NCBI RefSeq assembly: GCF_002005305.1
Contig: NZ_CP014782.1
Span: 4,464,001 to 4,528,000, forward strand
DNA length: 64,000 bases
Direction of reading: 5' to 3'
Origin: Shewanella psychrophila
Lineage (GTDB): Bacteria; Pseudomonadota; Gammaproteobacteria; Enterobacterales; Shewanellaceae
Below the pieces are notes generated by a model. That model made no database searches and was not told the DNA's origin. It worked only from the letters and a program-made list of their open reading frames with translations. Both the position numbers and the translations under genes were made by a program. Positions 9,339 through 18,376 of this stretch are shown here, one piece after another. Every line of letters begins with the position of its first letter. Position 1 is the first letter of the stretch.

Positions 9339-9788
9339 ATGAATTATAAACATATACTGTTGTGTGTAGCATTGAATAAAGACAGCGGAGAAATCTTAGC
9401 AAAAGCGGCTAATATTGCCAGACAGAATCAGGCGTTACTGAGTCTACTGCATATCGACCTGGACATTCCCCACAGCTATGAGGGGATGCTAGGCAGCGAT
9501 TATAAAGAGCAGGAGAGTATCGTCAGAGAAGAATCTCTTACTTCGATGGCTAAGCTTATCGACTCCCTCAATATTGACGTAAGACATCACTATCCCATCC
9601 ACCAGCACATCATAAATTCAGGCGATCTCGACTTTGAGATCCTCGACAATATCGACAAGCATGACATAGACCTACTGATCATGGGTCACCATAAAGTGAA
9701 CTTTCTCACTCAATTTTTGCTTTCACCCACTGAACCCCTTATGCGCAACATGCCCTGCGACTTGATGTTCTTAAAACTGGACAGTTAA
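9339..9788 (+). CDS. Universal stress protein (UspA) family, ATP motif degenerate
   Basis: A 149-residue single-domain USP: the N-terminal YKHILLCVAL strand, LLSLLHID, and the C-terminal DLLIMGHHK...MRNMPCDLMFLK match the fold. The ATP-binding signature G-2x-G-9x-G(S/T) is not intact: after GHH the second Gly and the final GS are replaced (KVNFLTQFLLSPT). It is therefore probably of the non-ATP-binding UspA type. Confidence 0.85.
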   Translation: MNYKHILLCVALNKDSGEILAKAANIARQNQALLSLLHIDLDIPHSYEGMLGSDYKEQESIVREESLTSMAKLIDSLNIDVRHHYPIHQHIINSGDLDFEILDNIDKHDIDLLIMGHHKVNFLTQFLLSPTEPLMRNMPCDLMFLKLDS

Positions 9789-9835
9789 ACTCACAGCTTT
9801 CTTCCCGGCTCGTTAAATAGAGAAGTCAGAAATTA

Positions 9836-9859
9836 AAAAAGGAGCCAGAGCTCCTTTTT
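9836..9859. terminator. Bidirectional terminator between usp and gltS
   Basis: The stem AAAAAGGAGC/GCTCCTTTTT with a CAGA loop gives a U run on both strands. It lies between the convergent stress-protein and gltS genes. Confidence 0.85.
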
Positions 9860-9881
9860 ATTATCAATGAACTGTCCCGTT

Positions 9882-11111
9882 CTAGAAGTTCACAAACAGA
9901 TTGATGATCATCGCATTGACGATATCGATAAAGAAACCACATACCAAAGGCACAATAATGAAGGCTCTATGAGCCGCACCATATTGCTGAGATACCGCCG
10001 TCATATTCACAATTGCCGTGGCCGTCGAACCTAAGGTTACCCCACCAAAACCGGAACAGATAACAGCCGCCTCATAATCCTTGCCCATCAGTCTAAACAC
10101 AATAAATACAGTGAATAGAATCGACAGCAATACCTGCAATGTCATCACCACCGAGATATAAGCCAGACTGCCTTCGAGCTCCCAAATTTTCAGGCTCATC
10201 AAGGCCATGGTTAAGAACATACCCAAACAGATATCTTGAATAAGTGATAAGCCCCTAGAAGCATCCTCTACATAACTTCTGTCTTTCCCTTTGTCACGAT
10301 TGAGATAAGCTCTACCTATATTGCCGATAATAATACCCGCTAACAGACAGGCAACAAACATAGGCAGCTTAAGCCCAGCTTCTTGTAATCCCAGGTCAAT
10401 AAAGTAACCAATAATGAGTGTCACGTTTAACCATAACCAGGCGCGTAATACCCCAAAATAATCGACTTGAATATGCTTACTATTATTTTTATGGCTAGCG
10501 CCAATATCTAAATTTGTATCCAGATTAGGCTTCACATTATGGCGTTTCATCAAATAGGCGGCAATTGGACCACCAATCACACAAGCAGCAATAAGGCCTA
10601 ATGTATTTGATGCTATGCCTAGTTCACTGGCATTGGCTATGCCTAACTCCTCGACAAAGGTGGGTGTCCAGGCCATGGCCGTACCCACACCACCAATAAG
10701 GGAGATAGAACCCGACATCAACCCCGCTTTAGGATCTAATCCAAACAGCGTCGCGACACTGACCCCCATAAAGTTTTGCAAGAAGATAAATACGCTGGAA
10801 AGGACTAACAATATCAGCAGCGGCTTGCCGCCTTTCAGCAAGGTAACAATATCGGCCTTAAGCCCTATACCGGCAAAGAAATAGAGCAGTAGAATATCCC
10901 GGACATCCAGATTAAATTCAATCTGGATGTCAAAAGCATAATAGAGTACCCCGACAATAGTCGCACAAGCAAAACCTCCGACAACGGGCTCTGGAATACT
11001 GTACTTTCGCAACAACTCATAGCGAGAGATGATCGTTTTACCAATAAATAGCGCAATAATGGCTAGAGTAAACGACACAAAATCTTTAATTTCAACGATC
11101 TGGGGTTCCAT
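9882..11111 (-). CDS. gltS: Sodium/glutamate symporter GltS
   Basis: A 409-residue inner-membrane protein of the GltS (ESS) family with about 10-12 hydrophobic segments. Family landmarks are PEPVVGGFACA near the N-terminus, GLMSGSISLIGGVGTAMAW in the first re-entrant loop, and the related CSGFGGVTLGSTATAIVNM in the second half, reflecting the inverted repeat of this transporter. It takes up glutamate with Na+. It is a single-gene unit ending at the shared terminator. Confidence 0.93.
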   Translation of the reverse strand: MEPQIVEIKDFVSFTLAIIALFIGKTIISRYELLRKYSIPEPVVGGFACATIVGVLYYAFDIQIEFNLDVRDILLLYFFAGIGLKADIVTLLKGGKPLLILLVLSSVFIFLQNFMGVSVATLFGLDPKAGLMSGSISLIGGVGTAMAWTPTFVEELGIANASELGIASNTLGLIAACVIGGPIAAYLMKRHNVKPNLDTNLDIGASHKNNSKHIQVDYFGVLRAWLWLNVTLIIGYFIDLGLQEAGLKLPMFVACLLAGIIIGNIGRAYLNRDKGKDRSYVEDASRGLSLIQDICLGMFLTMALMSLKIWELEGSLAYISVVMTLQVLLSILFTVFIVFRLMGKDYEAAVICSGFGGVTLGSTATAIVNMTAVSQQYGAAHRAFIIVPLVCGFFIDIVNAMIINLFVNF

Positions 11112-11304
11112 CTATTTCTCTTCCTCCAAAAAACTCTTCGGCATTTTACATTAAATTAACACTCAATAAAAAGAGCATCCTGAGTAAGGGCATAAATATA
11201 GAGAAAGAAGACTGAATTAGAGTTGAATCAAAAGATAAAAAGCTGATTTCTCAGCTTTCTAAGCCTTTAAATACTGTCATAGACATGAAAAATCAGCATA
11301 AGCG

Positions 11305-11733
11305 TTATTGACGCGTATAGATCTGTAAGATGGGGGTTTTATGATTGCCAAATGAGAGTGTCATTGAGATGCTTTCTCCTCGTTTAAACTTCTGCTTATA
11401 ACCATGGGGAGAAATACGCCTGCCATCCCCCATAAGCGCCATAATCTGTTCACTTTTAAAGATTCGGCTACCCGATGATTGATTCTCTAGGGTCACCACG
11501 GCGCGGCGGTCGCCTTTTTCATTACTCATCAACACGTAATTGACCACAATAAAGTCGCTAATTTTGGGCTCAACATCACCATCATTGGTGAAGTTAAGCT
11601 CAACATTCTCAGACACTATACGGTCGACATTAAAAACATCACTCAGGTTGTCGTCAGGGTTGTTAGCGGAAAAACTACTAAAACTGATCAAGGAGGTGAT
11701 CAGTAAAAGGCTTGTTGTTAATTTACGGCTCAA
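11305..11733 (-). CDS. Periplasmic protein of unknown function
   Basis: A protein of about 142 residues. The frame has an ATG at 11763, but a perfect AGGAGG lies 5 bases before a TTG at 11733 and the protein from there begins with an ideal signal peptide (SRKLTTSLLLITSLISFSSFSAN), so the TTG is preferred. The mature part is a beta-rich domain (VVNYVLMSNEKGDRRAVVTLEN, MALMGDGRRISPHG). No family recognised. Confidence 0.7.
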   Translation of the reverse strand: MSRKLTTSLLLITSLISFSSFSANNPDDNLSDVFNVDRIVSENVELNFTNDGDVEPKISDFIVVNYVLMSNEKGDRRAVVTLENQSSGSRIFKSEQIMALMGDGRRISPHGYKQKFKRGESISMTLSFGNHKTPILQIYTRQ

Positions 11734-11769
11734 AAGAACCTCCTGTTTATGATGAAATAGCAAAATTTA

Positions 11770-12234
11770 TTATACATTTTCCTCTAAAGCTTTATCGCCT
11801 TTATGCTTAAAGCTAAAGGCATAAGCTGACTCACCATGTTCTCTTAGATGCATGAGTCGCTGCTTCCCCTCTTCAATATCAGGTCGATAACCTTCAGGCA
11901 CCCACCAGAGCACGTAATTAGCTTGCTCTAGCCTATCGAACCATTCACTTTTCCGTTTTAAAAACCGAATATGATGCGTCTTAAAGATAAAGCCTTTGAG
12001 TGCTTCAACGGACTCCCACACCGACATGTTCACGATAATCGAAGGATCATCGAAAGCTTGAATACTGGTTGCATCGCCACTTTCATCTTGCAATCGCCAC
12101 ACAAACCCTTGGCTTGATTCGGCAATGGCATTAATGGGGTCTAAGTTATCGACAAACTCTTTCATTAAAGGTTCATCCATTGCCGCTTTGGTACGGGCAA
12201 TATTTAATTGGGCTAACTGCATTTTCTCTGACAT
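11770..12234 (-). CDS. DUF3291 protein
   Basis: A 154-residue protein matching the DUF3291 pattern: LAQLNIAR, DPINAIAESSQGFVWRL, NMSVWESVEALKGFIFKTHH, and the late YVLWWVPEGYRP. It is a ferredoxin-like alpha-beta barrel monomer related to antibiotic-biosynthesis-monooxygenase-like folds. Function unknown. GGGAAG precedes the ATG. It is 37 bp upstream of the periplasmic protein gene and may share its transcript. Confidence 0.8.
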   Translation of the reverse strand: MSEKMQLAQLNIARTKAAMDEPLMKEFVDNLDPINAIAESSQGFVWRLQDESGDATSIQAFDDPSIIVNMSVWESVEALKGFIFKTHHIRFLKRKSEWFDRLEQANYVLWWVPEGYRPDIEEGKQRLMHLREHGESAYAFSFKHKGDKALEENV

Positions 12235-12424
12235 TAAACTTCCCTTTTAAAGCAAAATTTGTGATAGACCAATCACAGGTAATAAACCTAAATTGAGGTT
12301 ATCTGACTCTACCTTAATTTTCCTTATGCTTAAACAAACCAAACTGTGCGCTAGCACAAAGACAAGCCCGTCTCTGTTCCCTACAATCTTCCGCGGATAA
12401 TAATTTATAGATTTGGTTAGAAAT

Positions 12425-13525
12425 ATGGGTTCTTTTCAGTGGGATAGCCACTACATTACCGGATTAAGTGATGTCGATGAACAACATCATAAACTCGTGA
12501 GTTTAATTAACCGCTTCGGTCGCCAGATAGTCAGAGATGAACTCGTACTACAAGATATCCAGGCTGTGCTCGGTGAGTTATGGGACTACACTCAGCACCA
12601 CTTTTCAGATGAAGAAGTGTTGATGAAGCAAAAAGGTGTCGATCCACGCCATATCAAAGAACAAGTCAAAGACCATCAATACTTCCTCAATGAGATCCTG
12701 ACAAACCAATCAAGAATATCAGCTCAAGATAAACAATCACTAAAAGCTTTACTAAAGTTTCTCACCCACTGGCTTGCCTTCCACATTCTAGGGGCAGATC
12801 AAAATATGGCTAAGCAGATTGCGGCGATAGATTCAGGAGTGTCACCAGCACTCGCCTATGAGAAGGCTGAAATACAAGCTGGTAATGCAACCAGTCCCTT
12901 ACTTACAGCCTTACATGGTTTATTTGAACAGGTATGTGAGCAAAATCAGCAATTAAAACGTGTTAATCAATCTTTGGATCAAAAGGTAATAGCGCGAACT
13001 CAAGCGCTTATAGATGCTAATAACCATTTAGAAAAACTCTCAAACACAGACTCTTTAACTGGAATTTTTAATCGCCGTTACGCCATGGAAAAACTCGACC
13101 TGCTTTGGTTTAAGTCACGCAGCGAACAGCAATCCTTAGCGTGTATTCTAATTGACATCGACGACTTTAAATCTGTGAACGATACTTACGGCCATGATGC
13201 GGGAGATAAAGTGCTATGCGAATTAGCTCGGAAAATAACCCATAGTCTGAGAACCGATGACCTATGCTGTCGTCTTGGTGGAGATGAATTTATTGTTATC
13301 AGCCCAGGTACCGACATCTCCGGTATCAAACACTTAGCCAAGCAGATCCAAAACAAGGTCGCTGATATGAAAGTCCCGCTGGGCGCGCATCATTGGTTAG
13401 CCAGTATCAGTGTGGGGATAGCTGTTCAATCTGAATCTATGTATCACTATCATGAATTAATAAAGCAAGCCGATAATGCGCTATATCAATCCAAAGCAAC
13501 AAACTCAGGCATTTTCACAAAGTAA
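12425..13525 (+). CDS. Hemerythrin-GGDEF diguanylate cyclase
   Basis: A 366-residue fusion. Residues 1-135 form a bacteriohemerythrin domain with the di-iron ligand pattern DEQHH, HHFSDEE, DHQYF and HWLAFHILGAD. A coiled linker (about 165-205) leads to a GGDEF domain with TDSLTGIFNRR, the metal site IDIDDFK and an intact active site RLGGDEF. The architecture implies c-di-GMP synthesis controlled by O2, NO or redox state through the iron site. The frame opens at a TTG (12413); the ATG at 12425 gives the usual hemerythrin N-terminus. No autoinhibitory RxxD motif is evident just before GGDEEF-type site. Confidence 0.9.
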   Translation: MGSFQWDSHYITGLSDVDEQHHKLVSLINRFGRQIVRDELVLQDIQAVLGELWDYTQHHFSDEEVLMKQKGVDPRHIKEQVKDHQYFLNEILTNQSRISAQDKQSLKALLKFLTHWLAFHILGADQNMAKQIAAIDSGVSPALAYEKAEIQAGNATSPLLTALHGLFEQVCEQNQQLKRVNQSLDQKVIARTQALIDANNHLEKLSNTDSLTGIFNRRYAMEKLDLLWFKSRSEQQSLACILIDIDDFKSVNDTYGHDAGDKVLCELARKITHSLRTDDLCCRLGGDEFIVISPGTDISGIKHLAKQIQNKVADMKVPLGAHHWLASISVGIAVQSESMYHYHELIKQADNALYQSKATNSGIFTK

Positions 13526-13527
13526 GT

Positions 13528-14002
13528 TAATCATTGCCAGGTTCAGTGATCTCGTGCTCTTGCTCAGGAGCTAGGTAATCACCAAGTATCTCTTTATGTG
13601 CACTGGAGCTTAAAGTGGATCTAATCATTGTCAGGTTCAGTGACCTCGTGCTCTTGCTCAGGAGCTAGGTAATCACCAAGCATCTCTTTATGTGCACTGG
13701 AGCTAAAGTGGATCTAATCATTGTCAGGTTCAGTGACCTCGTGCTCTTGCTCATGAGCTAGGTAATCACCAAGTATCTCTTTATGATGCATTGGAGCTAA
13801 AGTGGATCTAATCATTGTCAGGTTCAGTGATCTCGTGCTCTTGCTCAGGAGCTAGGTAATCACCAAGTATCTCTTTATGTGCACTGGAGCTTAAAGTGGA
13901 TCTAATCATTGTCAGGTTCAGTGATCTCGTGCTCTTGCTCTTGCTCAGGAGCTAGGTAATCACCAAGTATCTCTTTATGTGCACTGGAGCTTAAAGTGGA
14001 TC
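13528..14002. repeat. Five 93-100-bp tandem repeats copying the 3' end of the symporter gene
   Basis: Units begin TAATCATTG at 13528, 13622, 13715, 13809 and 13903; a sixth partial copy at 14003 is the real 3' end of the symporter gene. Every unit contains the complement of the last 12 codons (EQEHE[V/I]TEPDND plus stop) followed by about 55 bp of spacer. The copies differ by few substitutions; unit 5 has an extra CTCTTG. This is tandem amplification of a gene tail, not a CRISPR: the units are contiguous and have no unique spacers. Confidence 0.9.
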
Positions 14003-15294
14003 TAATCATTGTCAGGTTCAGTGACTTCGTGCTCTTGCTCAGGAGAGAGCACCCAAGACTCTCCCTCGGTTCGCGCGATAATCACAGTGCCGCACGCGTC
14101 GCTATAGACATTGACTGCGGTTCGCAGCATATCCAAGATCCTGTCTGTAACCAAGAGTAGACCTATCGCCTCGAGGGGGAGGCCTATAGCGGCTAAAATC
14201 ACAGTAATAGCGACTAAGCTTGCCGCCGGGATCCCTGCGACTCCGATAGAGGTTAATAGCGCCACCAGCACTATGGTGAACTGAGTCACGATTCCGAGTT
14301 CTAGCCCGTAAGCCTGAGCAATAAACATGGCCGCGACACACTCATACAAGGCTGTGCCGTCCATGTTCACCGTTGCGCCTAAGGGCAAGACAAAACTGGC
14401 AGTCTTATGTGAAACTCCGGCGCGCTTTTTTACACACTCCATAGTCAAAGGCAAGGTCGCAGATGATGAAGCGGTAGAGAATGCCATCAACATGGCTGGC
14501 GACATCACAGATAACTGCTTTAGCGGGCTCACTCCCCCTACAAATTTAAGCAAGAGAGGTAAAGCCACAAAGGCGTGCAGTGCTAATGCCGTTATCACAG
14601 TCAACAAAAAAACCAGCATGGGAGCGAAGGCATCGAAGCCTGTGGCACTCACTGTTTTAGCGATTAATGCAAAGATACCGATAGGGGCAAACTTAAGAAC
14701 AAATTGAGTAATTAGCACCATAGTCTTTGACACGCCCTTCCAAAAGTCTCGTAGCACCTCTCCCCTGCGCCCCTCTACTCGCCCCATAAAGAAGCCAAAC
14801 AGCAAACTAAAGAATATTAACCCTAACATCTGCCCCTCTGCTGCCGCAGAGACTATGTTGGTCGGGATCATGCGGATAAAAATTTCAATCAAATCTTTAC
14901 TACCACGACCTTCGACTTGCATCAGGGTCGACTCGAGCTCGGCGCTATCGGCGTGAAGGTTTAATATCTCACCCGCAGGCGCACCATCAATAATGCCTGG
15001 AGTTGTGATATTAACAACTGTGAGTCCAATCAAGATGGCGATAAGGCTCGTCGTGGCGTAATAACCAAGTGTTTTAAGCCCCAAACGACCCAGGTTATCT
15101 CCCTGATTTAGGCTAGCCATACTGGAAATGATCGATGCCATAATGAGTGGGACAATCACCATCTTTAACCCATTGAGAAACAGGGTACCGAAGAAGCCAT
15201 AGACTTGGTAAATTTGACTATTAGCAGGCGTAATTAAGCCAACAAAGATGGCTATAACAATCGCTATCATTATCTGCCAATGAAGTTTCATCAA
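14002..15294 (-). CDS. Dicarboxylate/amino-acid:cation symporter (DAACS)
   Basis: A 430-residue transporter of the GltP/DctA/GltPh family. Signatures: the serine-rich hairpin AFSTASSSATLPLT, the NMDGT motif in GATVNMDGTALYE, and the substrate-site segment DRILDMLRTAVNVYSDACGT. It couples uptake of glutamate, aspartate or C4-dicarboxylates to Na+ or H+. The acidic C-terminal tail (SPEQEHEVTEPDND) is the part amplified in the downstream tandem repeats. Confidence 0.92.
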   Translation of the reverse strand: MMKLHWQIMIAIVIAIFVGLITPANSQIYQVYGFFGTLFLNGLKMVIVPLIMASIISSMASLNQGDNLGRLGLKTLGYYATTSLIAILIGLTVVNITTPGIIDGAPAGEILNLHADSAELESTLMQVEGRGSKDLIEIFIRMIPTNIVSAAAEGQMLGLIFFSLLFGFFMGRVEGRRGEVLRDFWKGVSKTMVLITQFVLKFAPIGIFALIAKTVSATGFDAFAPMLVFLLTVITALALHAFVALPLLLKFVGGVSPLKQLSVMSPAMLMAFSTASSSATLPLTMECVKKRAGVSHKTASFVLPLGATVNMDGTALYECVAAMFIAQAYGLELGIVTQFTIVLVALLTSIGVAGIPAASLVAITVILAAIGLPLEAIGLLLVTDRILDMLRTAVNVYSDACGTVIIARTEGESWVLSPEQEHEVTEPDND

Positions 15295-15575
15295 TTACAC
15301 CTCAACGAATAAACATGGTAACTCCACTACAAATACTAGTAAAACACAGAAGAATTATCTAAATAAGGCTATAAATCTGCATCCTGAACTGACAATTATC
15401 AATTTTGTTTCTGAAAAGTTAATTAACTCCACACCCTGTACACTTCACGTACACCAGACGTTAGGGCCAGTAGAACACGGCGTTATCGCCTTAAGTGAAA
15501 CAGGTTAAAATCAACTCTAATTACCCTGGTAGGGCTTGTTAGCACCTTGTATATAACCGAGTATTTTTAGTACAA

Positions 15576-15840
15576 ATACCAATCGGTATAAAGGTATGGT
15601 CACTCAGCGAGAATTTACCGCTTCTGAGACAAGGCAACGGGTGAGGAACATAGTTATTCTACGTTTAAGCCCGTTAACGCCGTATCAGAAGTGATAAAAC
15701 TCGCCTTTCAGGAGTGTTTTTGGCGGCCTACTTCTGTGTTGAATGAGTTCAAAAGGGATCACCATTCCCTCACTCATTCGCCTTGAATTATGCAGCCAAA
15801 AATAACTCTGAACTGACCACTTTCTTATATCGATTGGTAT
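15576..15840. mobile_element. MITE-like element with imperfect terminal inverted repeats
   Basis: A 265-bp non-coding segment begins ATACCAATCGGTATAA and ends with the complement of ATACCAATCGATATAA. Similarity between the two ends extends to about 30 bp, including GGTCA. It has no reading frame of note. The ends and size fit a non-autonomous transposable element. A single ATACCAATCG-type end also occurs near 35718. The rest of 15295-15575 shows no gene. Confidence 0.6.
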
Positions 15841-15901
15841 AAGAACGGAAGTAATCCTCTATGGAAGGAGTAATCATAATTAAAATTGAAGGTGCAGACT
15901 T

Positions 15902-17143
15902 ATGTTCAAATCTCTATCATCCCGTATCTTTGTCGGCTTATTTGCCGGCCTGATATTAGGTACAATCATTCAGTATGGTTTTGCTGGCAATAGCTTTGCC
16001 AACACCACCTTAATCGATATCGCATCAGGTGCTGGCAGCATGTTTGTCCAGCTCATCATGATGTTGGTCGTCCCGTTGGTTTTTTTCAGTATCGTTACCG
16101 GTATTGCCGAACTTCGCGATCTCAAATCTTTCGGCCGTCTGGGCAGCAAGACCTTCGGACTATATCTCGTCAATACGGCGGTTGCGATTATCGTCTCAAT
16201 TGGTTTAGCCATGTGGATCGCACCGGGTGCGGGGATGAATCTAGTAGGCGATCAAAATGCCAGCCTGACATCGACTGAGCTTCCGGGCTTTATCGACATG
16301 ATAGTCAACATAATCCCAAGCAATCCCATTCAGGCATTCACTTCGGGTAACATGCTGCAGATCATCTTTATGGCGTTGCTAACAGGCGGTATCGTTAAAG
16401 CTTTGGGAAATGAAGTACAGCCTGTGGTGACCTTTTTCCAGCTAGGTAACAAGATCATGCTAAAGATGATCACCGTTGTGATGAGCATTGCACCTATCGG
16501 TGTATTCGCCCTCATGGTTAAACTCGGTGCGACCTTCGAACCTGATGCCTTCTTGAGTGTATTTAGTTATATGGCGGTCATCGTCGGTCTACTGGCATTC
16601 TGGGCACTTGTGGTATACCCGGTCATTATCGGCATGACCACCAATATCTCAGCATCAGAGTTTCGCCGTAAGACTCGTGAGCAATTCCTGTTCGCACTGT
16701 CTACAGCCAGTTCAAATGCCACTATTCCGGTCACCATGCGTACCCTTACTGAAAAACTCGGTGTAGCAGGTTTCGGCGTACCTATGGGCGCAACCATGAA
16801 CATGAGTGGTGTGGCTATTTATATCACAGTTGCAGCCTTCTTCGTCGGTAACGCCTTCGGCACCCCCATCACTATGGATCAAATCCCTGTGCTGGCCTTC
16901 AGTGTGTTCCTGCTTTCAATCGGCGCCGGTGGAGTTCCTGGTGGCGGTATCGTCATGATAGGCGTGCTCATTCACCAAATGGGGCTACCAGTTGAAGCGA
17001 TTGCTTTGGTAGCAGCCCTTGACCGTATCATCGACATGTTCTGTACCAGTACTAACGTGGTGGGTGATTCAGCGGTAGTCACTATGGTCGACCACAGCGA
17101 AAAACTAGAAGAAGCTAAGCTAGGCGATCCAGTTAAGGCTTAA
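15902..17143 (+). CDS. Dicarboxylate/amino-acid:cation symporter (DAACS), second copy
   Basis: A 413-residue member of the same family as the 14002 gene but of a different branch: the hairpin reads ALSTASSNATIPVT, the NMDGT motif is NMSGV (GATMNMSGVAIY), and the late site is DRIIDMFCTSTNVVGDS. Loss of the Asp in NMDGT and the Cys/Thr changes hint at a different substrate, as in the SstT-like or uncharacterised branches. The stop codon TAA is the first part of a heptamer repeat. Confidence 0.9.
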   Translation: MFKSLSSRIFVGLFAGLILGTIIQYGFAGNSFANTTLIDIASGAGSMFVQLIMMLVVPLVFFSIVTGIAELRDLKSFGRLGSKTFGLYLVNTAVAIIVSIGLAMWIAPGAGMNLVGDQNASLTSTELPGFIDMIVNIIPSNPIQAFTSGNMLQIIFMALLTGGIVKALGNEVQPVVTFFQLGNKIMLKMITVVMSIAPIGVFALMVKLGATFEPDAFLSVFSYMAVIVGLLAFWALVVYPVIIGMTTNISASEFRRKTREQFLFALSTASSNATIPVTMRTLTEKLGVAGFGVPMGATMNMSGVAIYITVAAFFVGNAFGTPITMDQIPVLAFSVFLLSIGAGGVPGGGIVMIGVLIHQMGLPVEAIALVAALDRIIDMFCTSTNVVGDSAVVTMVDHSEKLEEAKLGDPVKA

Positions 17144-17175
17144 GCTATAAGCTATAAGCTATAAGCTATAAGCTA
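17141..17175. repeat. TAAGCTA heptamer x5 starting at the symporter stop codon
   Basis: Five perfect copies of TAAGCTA run from the stop codon (17141-17143) into the 3' UTR, just before the terminator. Confidence 0.95.
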
Positions 17176-17177
17176 AG

Positions 17178-17215
17178 AATAAAACAAAGACACCAAATGG
17201 CGCCTTTGTTTTATT
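17178..17215 (+). terminator. Terminator after symporter
   Basis: The 12-bp stem AATAAAACAAAG/CTTTGTTTTATT with a 14-nt loop gives U-rich tails on both strands. Confidence 0.75.
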
Positions 17216-17268
17216 AATCCCATCCCAGAGTGAAAGGTGGACAGCTAGATAAATTAAGCAAAGCAGAA

Positions 17269-17727
17269 TTAAAGAGCGGGCTTATGATGCTTAGTGATAA
17301 ACTTATCGAGCTGATTGGCGAACGCCTGACGCTCACTCTGGCCAAGCACTGCCGGGCCGCCTGTTTGCACGCCACTGGCTCGCATGGTATCCATAAAATC
17401 ACGCATATTCAGAATAGCCTTAATATTTTGCTCGGTATAAAGCTCGCCACGGGGATTTAGCGCCACGCCGCCTTTATCGATCACTTCAGATGCCAAGGGA
17501 ATATCCGCGGTGATCACTAAGTCGCCGGCATCGAGCCGCTTAACGATTTCATCATCGGCCACATCAAAACCCGAAGAGACGGTCACCATCTTAATAAAAC
17601 GTGACGGCGGCACACGCATCGAATGGTTCGCCACCAGCGTCACTTCAACTTTAGCTCTATCTGCAGCTCTAAACAGCGTCTCTTTTATTACACCGGGACA
17701 AGCATCGGCATCAACCCAAATTTTCAT
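17269..17727 (-). CDS. yaiI: YaiI/YqxD family protein (UPF0178, DUF188)
   Basis: A 152-residue protein with the family landmarks MKIWVDADACPGVIK, VANHSM, DVADDEIV, GDLVITADIPLA and ALNPRGELYT. It is a PIN-like fold protein with conserved acidic residues. Its biochemical role is not established. It runs toward the terminator shared with the symporter. Confidence 0.92.
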   Translation of the reverse strand: MKIWVDADACPGVIKETLFRAADRAKVEVTLVANHSMRVPPSRFIKMVTVSSGFDVADDEIVKRLDAGDLVITADIPLASEVIDKGGVALNPRGELYTEQNIKAILNMRDFMDTMRASGVQTGGPAVLGQSERQAFANQLDKFITKHHKPAL

Positions 17728-17836
17728 ATTCTTCCAATTACTCTAATCAACCAGTTAAATACATTTTAATAGTCAACTCAACTTAAAAAACAATCAAGCT
17801 AACAGGATGTGAAAAGAACAAGGTATTCTGTAATAA

Positions 17837-18376
17837 CTAATCTCGGTGAAAGATTATTTGATCTTGACTCAAACTATTTAATACAAAAGCACCATCTTCA
17901 TACCAAAATATAACTTGATGTTCTGAAAAATTCCTCTTAATTATATTTCCAGAAAGATCAAGAATAAATTCATTATTAGTCCCACTCTCAACAGGCTTTA
18001 ACTCGAGCATGTCATCAGACACAAAGTTTAATTCGTCACCATCAACGATCCAACTGCCAGAGCCACTTATGCTATAATTCATTTCATTTTCAATTTTTTC
18101 ATCCCCTTGTAAAAAACTGACATTATAGCTTAGAGAGTATGTGCCATCATCATGAAATACTAACTTGCCATCAAAATTAGCAAGCACATCAGTATCAAAT
18201 TGACTCAACATTGACTGGTCATTGTTCAGATAAATTTTATCTTGAAAACTCCATACTCCATCGAGTAAGCGATTAGAGTGAATAAAGCTTCGTCCAGAAG
18301 TCAGGCTGATGAAAGACAAAATAAAGATTAAAGCAAAAACTAAAAAAAACTTACGATTAGTTAAAAAGTACGACAT
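17837..18376 (-). CDS. ToxS-like membrane-anchored periplasmic partner protein
   Basis: A 179-residue protein with a short cytoplasmic start, one membrane segment (FFLVFALIFILSFISL, about 10-26) and a periplasmic beta-rich, lipocalin-like domain (LLDGVWSFQDKIYL...GKLVFHDDGTYSLSYNVSF). It overlaps the end of the upstream ToxR-like gene by 16 bp. Gene order and topology copy the toxRS arrangement, in which ToxS stabilises the periplasmic part of ToxR. Sequence identity to ToxS itself cannot be judged, so the role is inferred from context. Confidence 0.6.
   Translation of the reverse strand: MSYFLTNRKFFLVFALIFILSFISLTSGRSFIHSNRLLDGVWSFQDKIYLNNDQSMLSQFDTDVLANFDGKLVFHDDGTYSLSYNVSFLQGDEKIENEMNYSISGSGSWIVDGDELNFVSDDMLELKPVESGTNNEFILDLSGNIIKRNFSEHQVIFWYEDGAFVLNSLSQDQIIFHRD

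Noticed and set aside
13528..14002. CRISPR array
   Set aside because: Units of 93-100 bp are contiguous without unique spacers and contain the end of the adjacent gene; this is a tandem duplication.
15902..17143. Call of sstT for the second DAACS symporter
   Set aside because: Motif changes set it apart from DctA/GltP, but I cannot tie it to SstT by sequence alone.
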